Source: an uncultured Prevotellaceae bacterium (lineage in GTDB: Bacteria > Bacteroidota > Bacteroidia > Bacteroidales > Muribaculaceae). From it: 64,000 bases of DNA. Position 1 is the stretch's first letter. Each line of letters begins with the position of its first letter. Shown in pieces: positions 10,397-20,422 of the stretch. The notes under the pieces are model-generated. The model was not told the DNA's origin and searched no databases. It saw nothing but the letters and a program-made list of their open reading frames with translations. Position numbers and translations under genes: made by a program. Location of the stretch: the NCBI GenBank assembly GCA_947302275.1, contig CAMYUW010000009.1, positions 1-64,000 on the forward strand, in the 5' to 3' direction.

Positions 10397-10452
10397 ATCC
10401 TATTGTTCTATTTCACTGATAATGCCGAGGCATCACAGCACACTTTCATGTG

Positions 10453-10460
10453 CAAAGTTA
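10453..10460 (-). promoter_or_regulatory. Bacteroidetes -7 box (TAACTTTG) for DUF3791/DUF3990 operon
   Basis: CAAAGTTA on + strand, about 57 nt upstream of the DUF3791 start; absent from the decayed copy. Confidence 0.5.
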
Positions 10461-10597
10461 CAGTTTATTTGCAAATATCGTGCAAGATTGGAACATTTTA
10501 TCAGAATTAGAACATTATTTTGCTGTTCCATTTCGCATGAATGATGGCAAGATGGGGTGATAAACCATTGAATAATGGCAACCTTCAGCTAGTCAAG

Positions 10598-10819
10598 AAA
10601 GGGGGGAATCAGGCCATTTTTGTATTCCCCCCTTTTGTGATATAACATACTAATCGTGTGATACGACAAATTAATCATCAGTCTGCAACTGATTGATAAC
10701 CAAATATTTTCATTAGTTTATACTATCACACTATCAGTATGTGATTAGTGTGTAATATCATTCGATAAAACCTCCAGCTCCACAACGCAAGCAGCTGATA
10801 ATCAACTGCTTGCTTTTTT
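10598..10819 (+). repeat. Structured repeat, copy 1: hairpin + long imperfect palindrome + tmRNA-3'-end-like core + intrinsic terminator
   Basis: AAAGGGGGGAAT/ATTCCCCCCTTT 12-bp inverted repeat; TGATATAACATACTAATC...GATTAGTGTGTAATATCA arms; TTCGATAAAACCTCCAGCTCCACAA; GCAAGCAG...CTGCTTGC + T6. Confidence 0.65.
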
Positions 10820-10948
10820 ATTAGGGCACTTGGCTCCATTTTTACTAAGTCTGAGTTTTTGTCTTTCTTCTCTATTATTCTCCTTTACATTACCATTGAC
10901 TATGAAAATGGTAGTTGAAGAGAGGATTAGATACATAAAAAACTAATC

Positions 10949-12220
10949 TTAATCCCGACCATGGCAATTCTTGAATTTTTTACCGCTACCACAGGGACAT
11001 AAATCATTACGACCAACACCTTTAAACATTTGCCTACGTAACATATCTTTATTTTGCCTATCGTTCTCTTCTACGCTTGAGTCTATCATTTTTTTCAGGT
11101 CGTTATCAAGAAAAAAGTTAGGATGCCACCCTATTAAGACTTTTTCAAGAATATAGCTATCGAATGCTGAAGCAGCTAATCCGGGCAGAAAACCAGCCAA
11201 ACTCAGTAGGTTACATGCAAGAATTCTCATGGGTTTTAAACATTTTGAGCCTAAAACATTCTGAACTGAATTCATTATATCTTGGCGCATTAAATCCTCC
11301 TCGTAATTTGATGCTTTAGCCCAGTATCTAAATATCTTTCCATTAAAAGAATCTCGCAGTTTTAATATCTCATCTAAATTAATAATCTTATTTACAAACA
11401 AATCTCCCAAATCAGGAAACCCTTTTTGCTGTTCTATACGAATAAGAGCATCAGTTCCTTCATGTAAAGGAGTTGGAAAAACAGATGAAACCTTCTTAAG
11501 CATTATACTACTTATTTCTGCATCCATCTTCACATTATTTATTCCGAGTTCGGCTGATAAAACCGCAGATTTGTTCAATTCGTGAAGTCTATTTATACTC
11601 ACTTGATTATATTCCCACCTACCGTCAGGTCTACAACGCCAGAAATTTGGATCAGCTAGAAAAGGTGTGCTGACGCTATCCCTCTCTGTTTCTTGTATTA
11701 TTTTATCTAGTAAATCTTTTTCATTACTAATATTAACAGAATTCTCATCAACGAGATAAATAATAGCATTGGTTTCAGTTTCATTAAACCCTTGACTTCG
11801 TAATTGATATTCAACGTGGCTCCATTTATGAATCTGTTTTAGATGAAAATCATTACCTCCTAACGGATATGATATAAAATCATGTTTCCATCTACCTTTA
11901 TTATCCCGCAACATCACAGGAGTAAAATTTTTATCTGGTATAATAATTAAGATATGTAATCTCAATAATTTTTTAACAGATTCACTTCCGAATACATGAA
12001 GAACATCCAATATATGATCAGCCTCAATATAAATCTTTTCAAACGTTAAAAGAGCCATTATCAGATCTCTGGCAATATTTAGACTGACCTGATGATTATC
12101 CACTTTTAAATCATAGCCATAAACTACATCCACTGTATTGCTCTCGTCGTTTACCGGTGCCATTGAGAATCTCTGGAGTAAACGTGGATAGTTTGTTAAG
12201 AGTATTCCTGAGTTTTGCAT
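10949..12220 (-). CDS. SEC-C metal-binding motif-containing protein of unknown function
   Basis: 423 aa ending [22 protein letters not shown] (SEC-C zinc-binding motif). Confidence 0.8.
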   Translation of the reverse strand: MQNSGILLTNYPRLLQRFSMAPVNDESNTVDVVYGYDLKVDNHQVSLNIARDLIMALLTFEKIYIEADHILDVLHVFGSESVKKLLRLHILIIIPDKNFTPVMLRDNKGRWKHDFISYPLGGNDFHLKQIHKWSHVEYQLRSQGFNETETNAIIYLVDENSVNISNEKDLLDKIIQETERDSVSTPFLADPNFWRCRPDGRWEYNQVSINRLHELNKSAVLSAELGINNVKMDAEISSIMLKKVSSVFPTPLHEGTDALIRIEQQKGFPDLGDLFVNKIINLDEILKLRDSFNGKIFRYWAKASNYEEDLMRQDIMNSVQNVLGSKCLKPMRILACNLLSLAGFLPGLAASAFDSYILEKVLIGWHPNFFLDNDLKKMIDSSVEENDRQNKDMLRRQMFKGVGRNDLCPCGSGKKFKNCHGRD

Positions 12221-12316
12221 ATACTTAATTATTTAAGCAGTAAAACATTATTTATAACTTATAACTTTTTCAACTATAAGTAATTACAATCGAGCATATC
12301 GCTTCTATAAACTTTG

Positions 12317-12324
12317 CAAAGATA
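12317..12324 (-). promoter_or_regulatory. Bacteroidetes -7 box (TATCTTTG) upstream of SEC-C gene
   Basis: CAAAGATA on + strand upstream of 12220. Confidence 0.45.
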
Positions 12325-12423
12325 CAAAAAAAAGTTCATTATCTGTTTCTTATTATATTATTCATTTTCCAATCAGTTGTTCCATTAAGTGAACCAGATG
12401 TTACAATGAATATCGACATTAGA

Positions 12424-12600
12424 GAGGGGAGTAATCCCTATTTTGTATTCCCCCGATTTGGGATATAACATACTAATCGGGTGATATGGCAAATTAATCA
12501 TCAATCCACAATTAACTGATAACCAAATATTTTTATTAATTTATACTATCACATGATTAGTATGTAATATCAATCGATAAAACTAGGGGCTCCAATCGAA
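12424..12600 (+). repeat. Structured repeat, copy 2 (same palindrome, diverged core)
   Basis: GAGGGGAGTAATCCC...TATTCCCCC, then GGATATAACATACTAATCGGGTGATAT...ATACTATCACATGATTAGTATGTAATATC; near-direct repeat of copy 1. Confidence 0.6.
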
Positions 12601-12613
12601 AACGGCACATTTT

Positions 12614-12814
12614 GGGGGGTACACCGTACCCTCCTTTTGCGGTATAAGAAGACATTTTAACATTTATTACAAGACGATCCACTCTCGTAATCTTCTTGAT
12701 CACAGTACTTTAATGACTCATAACAATTCTTTAAGTACCGTTCGCTAACCCCTCCAGCTCCACAAAACACGAGTAACCATCTGATATATAAGTGGTTGCT
12801 CGTTTGTTTTTTTT
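12614..12814 (+). repeat. Structured repeat, copy 3 (diverged palindrome, conserved core and terminator)
   Basis: GGGGGTAC ACC GTACCCTCC hairpin, TTCGCTAACCCCTCCAGCTCCACAA core (15 nt identical to copy 1), CGAGTAACCA...TGGTTGCTCG + T-rich tail. Confidence 0.6.
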
Positions 12815-12918
12815 AGAGCTCTATGCTCCAAATGCTATTGCTAAAATCAAAAGGGCAAAATTTGAAATGACTATGTTTGGGGAGCACAAATGACATGAAT
12901 CTCATCTGAGTTTCAGCT

Positions 12919-13480
12919 AAAACAAAGATTTTTCGTGAGTTTTAGCCTAAACTCATTGTCATTTCAGTGCTTTATTATGAGGCGAAATAGCCGTTTATCG
13001 GTTCGTAAAGATGGGCTGGGCGGGACATATAGTTCATTCTCTTCATTCTGCAATGCCGCAAGCAAGGGGGAGCTATATACTCGTTTCATTGCCTGCTGGA
13101 TGGTGCATCCAGTGTCTTCCATGACATTTTAACCAATTCACTCAGGGCGTAATCAGTCAGATAGGTTGCTATTTGTTGATGTGTGGGCTGGATTATATCG
13201 TCTCTACGTTTTTACCGTGGTAAAGTATCATGTCAAGGTCCCTCCATTCTTTTGACAAATGATGAGCAGGTCAACTATCGTTTCGTTCATCTACTGCAGA
13301 CGTTCCACATCATAAAACTCTATCAATAACGCCAATCCCTTATGCTCATGTAAATAATGTGCAAGATTGGAAAATTTTATCAAAATTAGAACATTATTTT
13401 GCTGTTTCATTTCTCAAGGATAATGGCAAGATGGGGTGATAAACCATTGAATAATGGCAGCCTTCAACTCGTCATAGAAA
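12919..13480 (-). pseudogene. Decayed second copy of the DUF3791/DUF3990/75-aa operon
   Basis: High similarity to 9420-10590; most of DUF3990 deleted, DUF3791 start and promoter deleted, frameshift in 75-aa ORF (CATATTTAACC to CATTTTAACC). Confidence 0.85.
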
Positions 13481-13667
13481 GGCGGGATAAGTCCTTTTAT
13501 TCCCATTTTGGCAGGCGTATTTGGCGATCGGAATATTGACCCTAACGATAGTGACGCGGGGTAATGACAGAACGGCCAAAAACTACCGAAATCAATGAAT
13601 AACTCACATTTGACAGACAAAATATCAAATTTATAATTAAGAAATTGGAATATAATGAAATTTATTA

Positions 13668-13675
13668 TACTTTTG
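13668..13675 (+). promoter_or_regulatory. Bacteroidetes -7 box (TACTTTTG) upstream of second SusC
   Basis: TAnnTTTG match about 56 nt upstream of 13731. Confidence 0.5.
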
Positions 13676-13730
13676 TTGAAAAATCTGCGACATTTTTAAT
13701 TATCAACCATTAACCTAAACAACAAAGCTA

Positions 13731-16700
13731 ATGAAGAAAAGATTTCTGATGCTCTTACTTCTCATGTCATGTGCCATTGTAAGCGTACATGCATTGACAG
13801 TAAGAGGAACGGTCGTTGACCAGGTCAACGAACCCGTGATCGGTGCAACCGTTAAGGTCCTGGGGACCACAATGGGCGCAGTCACCGACTTTGACGGCAA
13901 TTTCGAGATTGCCAATGTGCCCGCCGGGGCAGTGCTGAAATTCACCTTCATGGGAATGCAAGCCGTGGAGATGGAAGCCAGCGAGACGATGAGTATTCAA
14001 CTGCTGGACGACGTTCGCAACCTGGATGAGGTTGTTGTAATCGGTTACGGTTCGGCACAGGCCAAGGACTTGACAGCACCCATCAGCGTTGTCAAGGGCG
14101 AGGAACTGCTGGCAGTTCCCACCGCATCGCCGATGGCCGCTATGCAAGGTAAGGTTGCTGGCGTGAATGTAGTGAACAGCGGTACCCCTGGTGAGGGTCC
14201 CAAGGTGCACATCCGCGGTAATGGTTCGTTCACGAGCGGCAGTCCGTTGTATGTTGTTGACGGCATGTTCTATGACAACATCGACTTCTTGAATGCCAAC
14301 GACATCGCCGACATGTCGGTATTGAAGGACGCATCGGCAGCAGCCATCTATGGTGTACGCGCTGCCAATGGCGTTGTTCTCATCACCACCAAACATGGCA
14401 ACAAGAACCAGCCCGCCAAGATTACTTATAACGGCTATTATGGTATCCAGAAGGCGACCAACGTGCTGAAGATGGCTTCATCGAGCGAATATGCCACGAT
14501 GTTGATGGAAGCCAACTATGATGCTTATGTATCGACGATGAAGGCCTCGATCGACCGTTATGGCGGCAGCTACAGCAATAGCGACTTCCACAACTGGACT
14601 TACGGCTCCAATACTGACTGGTACAAAGAACTGTTGCGCACGGCAGCCATAACCGACCACAGTCTGTCGATTACCGGCGGTGGAGAAAAAGCCACCTACT
14701 CGTTGGGTATCAACTACCTGCATCAGGATGGTGTAATGGATGTCAAGAATTATTACAGGCGCATGAACTTCCGTGCCGCCCTCGACTATGAGGCCACCAG
14801 CTGGCTGAAGGTCGGCTTCAACGGCATCTTCTCTAAAGGCAAGCAACAGGCTCCCAACAATGCGGCATGGCAGCATGCCTTTAACGCTCCTGGCATCTAT
14901 CCCGTGATGGACGAGAAGAACGAAAACACTTTCCCCACCCACTACGGCTCTCCTGAGTCGGTCGGATTCACCAACAACTTCTACAACCCTGTTGCTACGG
15001 CCAACTACCAGAACAGCCAGAACGACATCAACAAGTATCTGACCAATTTCTATGCTCAGATCACTTTCATTCCCACCAAATTGAACTTCCGGACCAGCTA
15101 CTCTTATGACTATTCGGCCATCCACAACCGTACTTACCTGCCCGAGTATTACGTCGGCACCGTACAGCGCAACGACAAGTCATGGGTAAGCAAAACCGAG
15201 TCCACCTTCAACAACTGGATTTGGGATAATGTGCTGACCTACAAAGACACCTTCGGCAACCACAACGTCGGTCTTATGCTTGGTCACTCGCTGCGCGAGG
15301 ACAAGTATCATAGTCTTTATGGCATCGGCTACGGCATCGTTGAGGGCGACGACGCCTACAAGTACATCGGCATCAGCACCGATAGCGACAGCCGCCGCGC
15401 CAGCGATGGCGGTACCCGCTACCGCAGCAACAGCTACTTCGGCCGCTTCAACTATGACTACATGGGCAAGTACCTGTTCATGGCTACCTTCCGAGCCGAC
15501 GGTACGAGCAAGTATCAGGAGACGTGGGGCTACTATCCCTCGTTTGGTGTCGCATGGGTGATGAGCAAGGAAGACTTCATGGCTAACCAAACCGCCATCG
15601 ACTACCTGAAGTGGCGCGCCAGCTGGGGACGTCTAGGTAACAATGCCGTTCCCGCCAGCGACGGTTTCCGCTCGGTATCGACGGGTACCTGGTCGTCGGG
15701 CGTATTCGGCAATGCCACCATCGCCGGTTTCCAGAACAACAGTTACTTCACTAACTTGAAGTGGGAGGTTGTTGACGAGACCAACGTGGGTGTGGAATTT
15801 GCCACGCTGCGCAACCGCTTGAGTGTTGATATTGACTGGTTCTACCGCATGACCCGCAAGGCAGTGATTGCTCCTCGTCTGCCATTCGAGAACGGCACGT
15901 TGCTGCAGAACATCGGTAAGATCCGGAACACTGGTGTTGATGTCAGCATCAACTGGGCTGACCGCATCGGAGATGACTTCAAGTACTATATCGGCGCCAA
16001 CCTGTCCTACCTCAAGAACGAAGTGAAGGATCTGGCCGGCAATCCCTACATCGCTGGAGGCAAGACCTACCAGTTTGTGGGCGAGAAGATGAACTCGTTC
16101 TACGGCTATGTAGTTGACGGCATCTACCAGACCGAGCAAGAGTGTGCCAGCGACAAAACCGCCCAGGCAAACGGCTTGAAGCCCGGTGACTTCAAGTACA
16201 AGGACTTGAACGGCGATGGTATCGTTGACGGTGAAGACCGCACCACCCTGGGCTCTTATCTTCCCAGCTTCATCTACAGCATCAATCTCGGATTCCAATG
16301 GAAGAACCTTGACTTTGCATTGACCACCTATGGCAATGCCGGTGCCAAGATGTACAACCGCAAGCGTGCTTTGCGTTATGCCCAGTCAAACTACAATTTC
16401 GATCACGACCAGGTGGCTAACCGCTGGACCGGTCCTGGCTCAACCAACAAGTATCCCTCGGCCGAAGGTTGGATCCGCTCATGGAACGTGAGCGACCAGC
16501 GTGTCAACTCGTTCTTCGTTGAGGACGCCGACTTCTTCCGCATACAGAACGTGACACTCGGCTATACCTTCAGGAACATCAAGATGGGCAGCTATACCCT
16601 ACCCTCGCTGCGCCTGAGCGCTACCGCCGACCGTCCCCTCACCCTATTCAAGGCCAACAGTTTCACTCCCGAGTTGAATGATCCTGAGGGTTGGGACACT

Positions 16701-16754
16701 GAAGTTTATCCGTTGACCGCGACTTACACCTTTGGTGTAACCATCGACTTCTAA
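13731..16754 (+). CDS. SusC/RagA family TonB-linked outer-membrane transporter
   Basis: 1007 aa, carboxypeptidase-regulatory-like N-terminus, VVVIGYGSAQAKDLTAPIS, C-terminal barrel. Confidence 0.96.
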   Translation: MKKRFLMLLLLMSCAIVSVHALTVRGTVVDQVNEPVIGATVKVLGTTMGAVTDFDGNFEIANVPAGAVLKFTFMGMQAVEMEASETMSIQLLDDVRNLDEVVVIGYGSAQAKDLTAPISVVKGEELLAVPTASPMAAMQGKVAGVNVVNSGTPGEGPKVHIRGNGSFTSGSPLYVVDGMFYDNIDFLNANDIADMSVLKDASAAAIYGVRAANGVVLITTKHGNKNQPAKITYNGYYGIQKATNVLKMASSSEYATMLMEANYDAYVSTMKASIDRYGGSYSNSDFHNWTYGSNTDWYKELLRTAAITDHSLSITGGGEKATYSLGINYLHQDGVMDVKNYYRRMNFRAALDYEATSWLKVGFNGIFSKGKQQAPNNAAWQHAFNAPGIYPVMDEKNENTFPTHYGSPESVGFTNNFYNPVATANYQNSQNDINKYLTNFYAQITFIPTKLNFRTSYSYDYSAIHNRTYLPEYYVGTVQRNDKSWVSKTESTFNNWIWDNVLTYKDTFGNHNVGLMLGHSLREDKYHSLYGIGYGIVEGDDAYKYIGISTDSDSRRASDGGTRYRSNSYFGRFNYDYMGKYLFMATFRADGTSKYQETWGYYPSFGVAWVMSKEDFMANQTAIDYLKWRASWGRLGNNAVPASDGFRSVSTGTWSSGVFGNATIAGFQNNSYFTNLKWEVVDETNVGVEFATLRNRLSVDIDWFYRMTRKAVIAPRLPFENGTLLQNIGKIRNTGVDVSINWADRIGDDFKYYIGANLSYLKNEVKDLAGNPYIAGGKTYQFVGEKMNSFYGYVVDGIYQTEQECASDKTAQANGLKPGDFKYKDLNGDGIVDGEDRTTLGSYLPSFIYSINLGFQWKNLDFALTTYGNAGAKMYNRKRALRYAQSNYNFDHDQVANRWTGPGSTNKYPSAEGWIRSWNVSDQRVNSFFVEDADFFRIQNVTLGYTFRNIKMGSYTLPSLRLSATADRPLTLFKANSFTPELNDPEGWDTEVYPLTATYTFGVTIDF

Positions 16755-16793
16755 AATGAGCAATTACCAACAATCATAAAAAGAGAAACGACA

Positions 16794-18242
16794 ATGAAAT
16801 TATTGAAATATATCATGATTGCAGGTCTGCTGATGGTTAGTGCCACCTCCTGCAATGACTGGATGGACATTCTGCCCGAAAGCACCTTGCCCGAGTCAGA
16901 TGTCGATTACACCAAGACCAGCGAGATGTACATGCCCGTGTCAGGTGTTTATGCCAAGTTGCGCACCGGTGGCATGCACTGGGTGATTTGGCCCTTGACC
17001 ATCGTCCGTGATGGTGACGTGTGGAGTGGCCGTGTCGATGACCAAGGTTTGCTTGTTGACTTCGGCAACTTCAGGTATGACAACTCCTTCTGGGGCCTGA
17101 ACGAGATGTGGAACCAGTATTACGGCATGATCAAGGTTGCTAACGGCGCTCTGACATCGCTCGATGCCTATGCCGAACATATCAGCAACGATGCAGACCG
17201 CACCAACTACCGTGCTTATTGCGGTGAGGTGCGCATCCTGCGTGCCTATGCCTACTACAGGCTGACGCAGGCTTTCGGCGACGTGACCATCCTGCGCGAC
17301 AACAACCAGAGCGACCTCACCCGCTCCACCAAGGATGCTGTTGAGCGCTATATGCTGGAAGACCTGCAGTATGCTATCGAGAACTGCCCCAAAGTGCGTC
17401 CCAACGAGGCCGCACACTTCGGTGCTGTCACCGCCTATACTGCCGAGGCTCTCGCCGCCAAGATTCGTCTGAACCGTGGCGAATATGCCCAGGCCGAGGC
17501 ATTGACCGACGACATCATCGGCAGTAACAAGTTCCAACTGTACAGCGATTTCTATAACCTGTTCAAGATTCCCGGCAAGCTGTGTAACGAGAGCCTCATG
17601 GAGTGCCAGTGCACCGACTTCGGCATGGGTAGCGGCGAAGAAGTTGACGCCGACCAGTGGTTTGTATTCCAGGGTCCCGGCAATCTGGGTGGATGGAACT
17701 TCGTAGGTATCACCGACAATTTCATCAACTGGGCTCAGGCACGTGGTGAGACCATCCGTCTTGAGACTTCGGTACTCGTGGGCGGCACGACCACCCGCGA
17801 CGGTGACGAAATCAACCTTCAGGGTAATGTCAACAACACCAACACATGGAACGGTAAAGCCTACACCCCCACCAACCAGTTGACGCCAGGCCGCACCAAG
17901 TATGGCTCAAACAACAACATCCGCATCCTGAGATATGCCGATGTGCTGCTCATCAACGCCGAGGCCAAGGTTCGTCAGGGCAAGAATGGTGACCAGCCCT
18001 TCAACCAGGTGCGCACCCGCGCCCAGATGCCGACGATGTCTAACGTCACTGTCGATCAAATCCTTGACGAACGCCGCATGGAACTTGTATGCGAGTGGGG
18101 CGAGCGTTATAATGACCTGATCCGCACGGGACTGGCTGCCAACGTTCTCAGCGGATGGATCGAGAGTGTGAAGTACTATCCTCTGCCTTTGACTCAGTTG
18201 CAGACTGTACCAACGCTCAAGAATGATCCCAAATCAGAGTAA
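16794..18242 (+). CDS. SusD/RagB family lipoprotein
   Basis: Lipobox MVSATSCND; DERRMELVCEWGERYNDLIRTG C-terminal motif. Confidence 0.93.
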   Translation: MKLLKYIMIAGLLMVSATSCNDWMDILPESTLPESDVDYTKTSEMYMPVSGVYAKLRTGGMHWVIWPLTIVRDGDVWSGRVDDQGLLVDFGNFRYDNSFWGLNEMWNQYYGMIKVANGALTSLDAYAEHISNDADRTNYRAYCGEVRILRAYAYYRLTQAFGDVTILRDNNQSDLTRSTKDAVERYMLEDLQYAIENCPKVRPNEAAHFGAVTAYTAEALAAKIRLNRGEYAQAEALTDDIIGSNKFQLYSDFYNLFKIPGKLCNESLMECQCTDFGMGSGEEVDADQWFVFQGPGNLGGWNFVGITDNFINWAQARGETIRLETSVLVGGTTTRDGDEINLQGNVNNTNTWNGKAYTPTNQLTPGRTKYGSNNNIRILRYADVLLINAEAKVRQGKNGDQPFNQVRTRAQMPTMSNVTVDQILDERRMELVCEWGERYNDLIRTGLAANVLSGWIESVKYYPLPLTQLQTVPTLKNDPKSE

Positions 18243-18268
18243 ATGGCTCCTTAGTTAACTCATTTCAG

Positions 18269-18304
18269 GCAGGGTGAAACCCTCTGGTGGCACCCTGCCT
18301 TTTT
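18269..18304 (+). terminator. Intrinsic terminator/attenuator-like hairpin between SusD and downstream enzymes
   Basis: GGCAGGGTG...CACCCTGCC perfect 9-bp stem followed by TTTT. Confidence 0.7.
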
Positions 18305-18313
18305 CCAAACCTC

Positions 18314-20422
18314 ATGAAACGTTTTCTTGCCATAATAGCGGTTTTCACAGCCATCGCAGCGCATGGCAGCACCGACTCGGTAAAAGTCGTCAAGGGTCAG
18401 GTGAGCGACTACTATATTCCTGTTGTCACCCAACAAGAACTGACTGGCGTTGTGACCGACGAGCAGGGACAGCCACTCGAGGGTGCCACCGTAATGTGGC
18501 TCTACAGTCCCGCACACTGTAACACCGACGCCGAAGGCCGCTACACGCTCACATGTACTGAACATGACACCCTGCTGTGTATCCACTATCCTGGCAAGGA
18601 AATGACCGTGGTAACACGCGACGGGAATCAACTACAGGTCAACATCACATTGCCGACCAAGACCAGTGGCAGCATCGCATTGCCCCGCCGCAAAGCCCAG
18701 GCCACAAAGTGGTACAACCCCTGTAACACCTCAACGACAACCTACTGCAACCCGCTTAACATCAGTTACAACTACGAGCCATGGAACAACAACACACGCC
18801 AGGGCGGATCATTCCGCTCGTCAGCCGACCCGATGGCATTGGCCTATAAGGATGAGTATTACCTGTTCTCGACCAATCAGGGCGGTTTCCACTACTCCCG
18901 CAACATGAGCGACTGGGACTTCTGCCAAGCCTCGTTCCAGCGTTACCCTGCCGATGACGATGAGTGTGCTCCTGCAGCATGGGTCGTGGGCGACACGCTG
19001 TTTTACACGGGCTCAACCTACGAAGGCCTGCCCATCTGGTATTCTACCGACCCCAAAAGCGGCCGTTGGCGTCGTGCAGTGGAGCGCAACACCCTGCCCA
19101 CATGGGATCCTTACATTTTCCTCGATGATGACGGCCGTCTCTATGAATACTATGGCTCGAGCAACGAATATCCCCTTAAGGGCGTTGAAATCAGCCGCGA
19201 AGACTTTACCCCCATCAGTAAGATTTACGACCTCGTGCGCCTGCATCCCGACCGCCACGGTTGGGAACGCTTCGGCATGAACAACGATGACGAGGTGACA
19301 CTCAAACCTTTCACCGAGGGTGCTTTTATGACAAAGCATAACGGCAAATACTATCTGCAATACGGCGCGCCGGGCACCGAGTTCAAGGTGTATGCCGATG
19401 GCGTCTATGTTTCCGACCACCCGCTGGGACCGTTCACCTATCAACAACACAATCCCATGAGCTACAAGCCTGGAGGGTATGTGCAGGGTGTGGGTCATGG
19501 CGGCACTTTCTCAGATTTGAATGGCAACTACTGGCATGTGGGCACGTGTATGCTTTCGCTCAAGTACAAGTTTGAGCGACGCATCGGCCTCTACCCCACT
19601 GGTTTTGACAGCGATGGCGTGATGTATTGTATCACAGCCTTCGGTGACTATCCGCAGTTGAATGCCAGCAACAATATTTCCAACCCAGCAGAACGCTTCA
19701 CGGGTTGGATGCTGCTGTCCTACGGTAAACGCTGCAGCGTGTCGAGTTGCGACAGCACCCTAACCGCCAACAGCCTTACCGACGAGAATATGCGCACCTA
19801 TTGGAGTGCGGCCACTGGTAGCGACCAAGAATGGATTGAGATGGACTTGGGCGGCACCCGTGAGGTACGTGCCCTGCAACTCAACTTCTATGACCACAAA
19901 ACGGTACAGCACAACCGTGCCAACGACATCTATTACCAGTACCGCATCCTTGCCAGCGATGACGGCGAGCACTGGACACTGGTGGTGGACAAGAGCGACA
20001 ATGACCGTGACGTGCCCCACGATTATATCGAACTGCGCGAGAGTCTCGACACCCGTTACTTGCGCATCGAGAACATCCACATGCCCTCGGGTGGTTACTT
20101 CTGCCTGAGCGATGTGCGTGTGTTTGGCCTGGATTATAGCGGCAACCTGCCCGCAGAAGTCAAGCGTTTCACCGTCAAGCGAGACAAGGCTGACAAGCGC
20201 AATGCCATGATTACATGGGCTCCTGTCGATGGGGCGTACGGCTACAACATCTACTACGGCACAGCTCCCGGCAAACTCTACCACTGCATCACTGTCAACG
20301 GTGAGACACTATATGACTTGCGCGGCCTGGACTTAGGCACCGACTATTACTTCTGTATCGAAGCTCTTGCCGAAACAGGCCGAGGCCCCATCTCCAAAAT
20401 CGTCAAAATAACCACTAAATGA
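18314..20422 (+). CDS. GH43-like hydrolase with N-terminal carboxypeptidase-regulatory-like, F5/8-type C and Fn3-like domains
   Basis: Likely start MKRFLAIIAVF (18314); LTGVVTDEQGQPLEGATV domain; DPMALAYKDEYYLFST and TWDPYIFLDDDGRLYEYYGSS five-blade-propeller motifs; discoidin-like EWIEMDLGGTREVRALQLNF; C-terminal Fn3-like module. Confidence 0.75.
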   Translation: MKRFLAIIAVFTAIAAHGSTDSVKVVKGQVSDYYIPVVTQQELTGVVTDEQGQPLEGATVMWLYSPAHCNTDAEGRYTLTCTEHDTLLCIHYPGKEMTVVTRDGNQLQVNITLPTKTSGSIALPRRKAQATKWYNPCNTSTTTYCNPLNISYNYEPWNNNTRQGGSFRSSADPMALAYKDEYYLFSTNQGGFHYSRNMSDWDFCQASFQRYPADDDECAPAAWVVGDTLFYTGSTYEGLPIWYSTDPKSGRWRRAVERNTLPTWDPYIFLDDDGRLYEYYGSSNEYPLKGVEISREDFTPISKIYDLVRLHPDRHGWERFGMNNDDEVTLKPFTEGAFMTKHNGKYYLQYGAPGTEFKVYADGVYVSDHPLGPFTYQQHNPMSYKPGGYVQGVGHGGTFSDLNGNYWHVGTCMLSLKYKFERRIGLYPTGFDSDGVMYCITAFGDYPQLNASNNISNPAERFTGWMLLSYGKRCSVSSCDSTLTANSLTDENMRTYWSAATGSDQEWIEMDLGGTREVRALQLNFYDHKTVQHNRANDIYYQYRILASDDGEHWTLVVDKSDNDRDVPHDYIELRESLDTRYLRIENIHMPSGGYFCLSDVRVFGLDYSGNLPAEVKRFTVKRDKADKRNAMITWAPVDGAYGYNIYYGTAPGKLYHCITVNGETLYDLRGLDLGTDYYFCIEALAETGRGPISKIVKITTK

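Noticed and set aside
10598-12814. Integron attC sites flanking cassettes
   Set aside because: Arms lack RYYYAAC/GTTRRRY core pairs, the SEC-C gene has its own promoter-like box and is on the opposite strand, and no integron integrase is present.
12614-12814. Complete tRNA or tmRNA gene
   Set aside because: Only a T-loop/acceptor-like 3' segment is visible; no 5' acceptor half, D-arm or tmRNA peptide tag region could be found.
13481-13620. Fourth copy of the structured repeat (GGCGGGATAAG...TTATTCCCATTTT)
   Set aside because: Only the hairpin-like start is vaguely similar; no palindrome arms or CCTCCAGCTCCAC core found.
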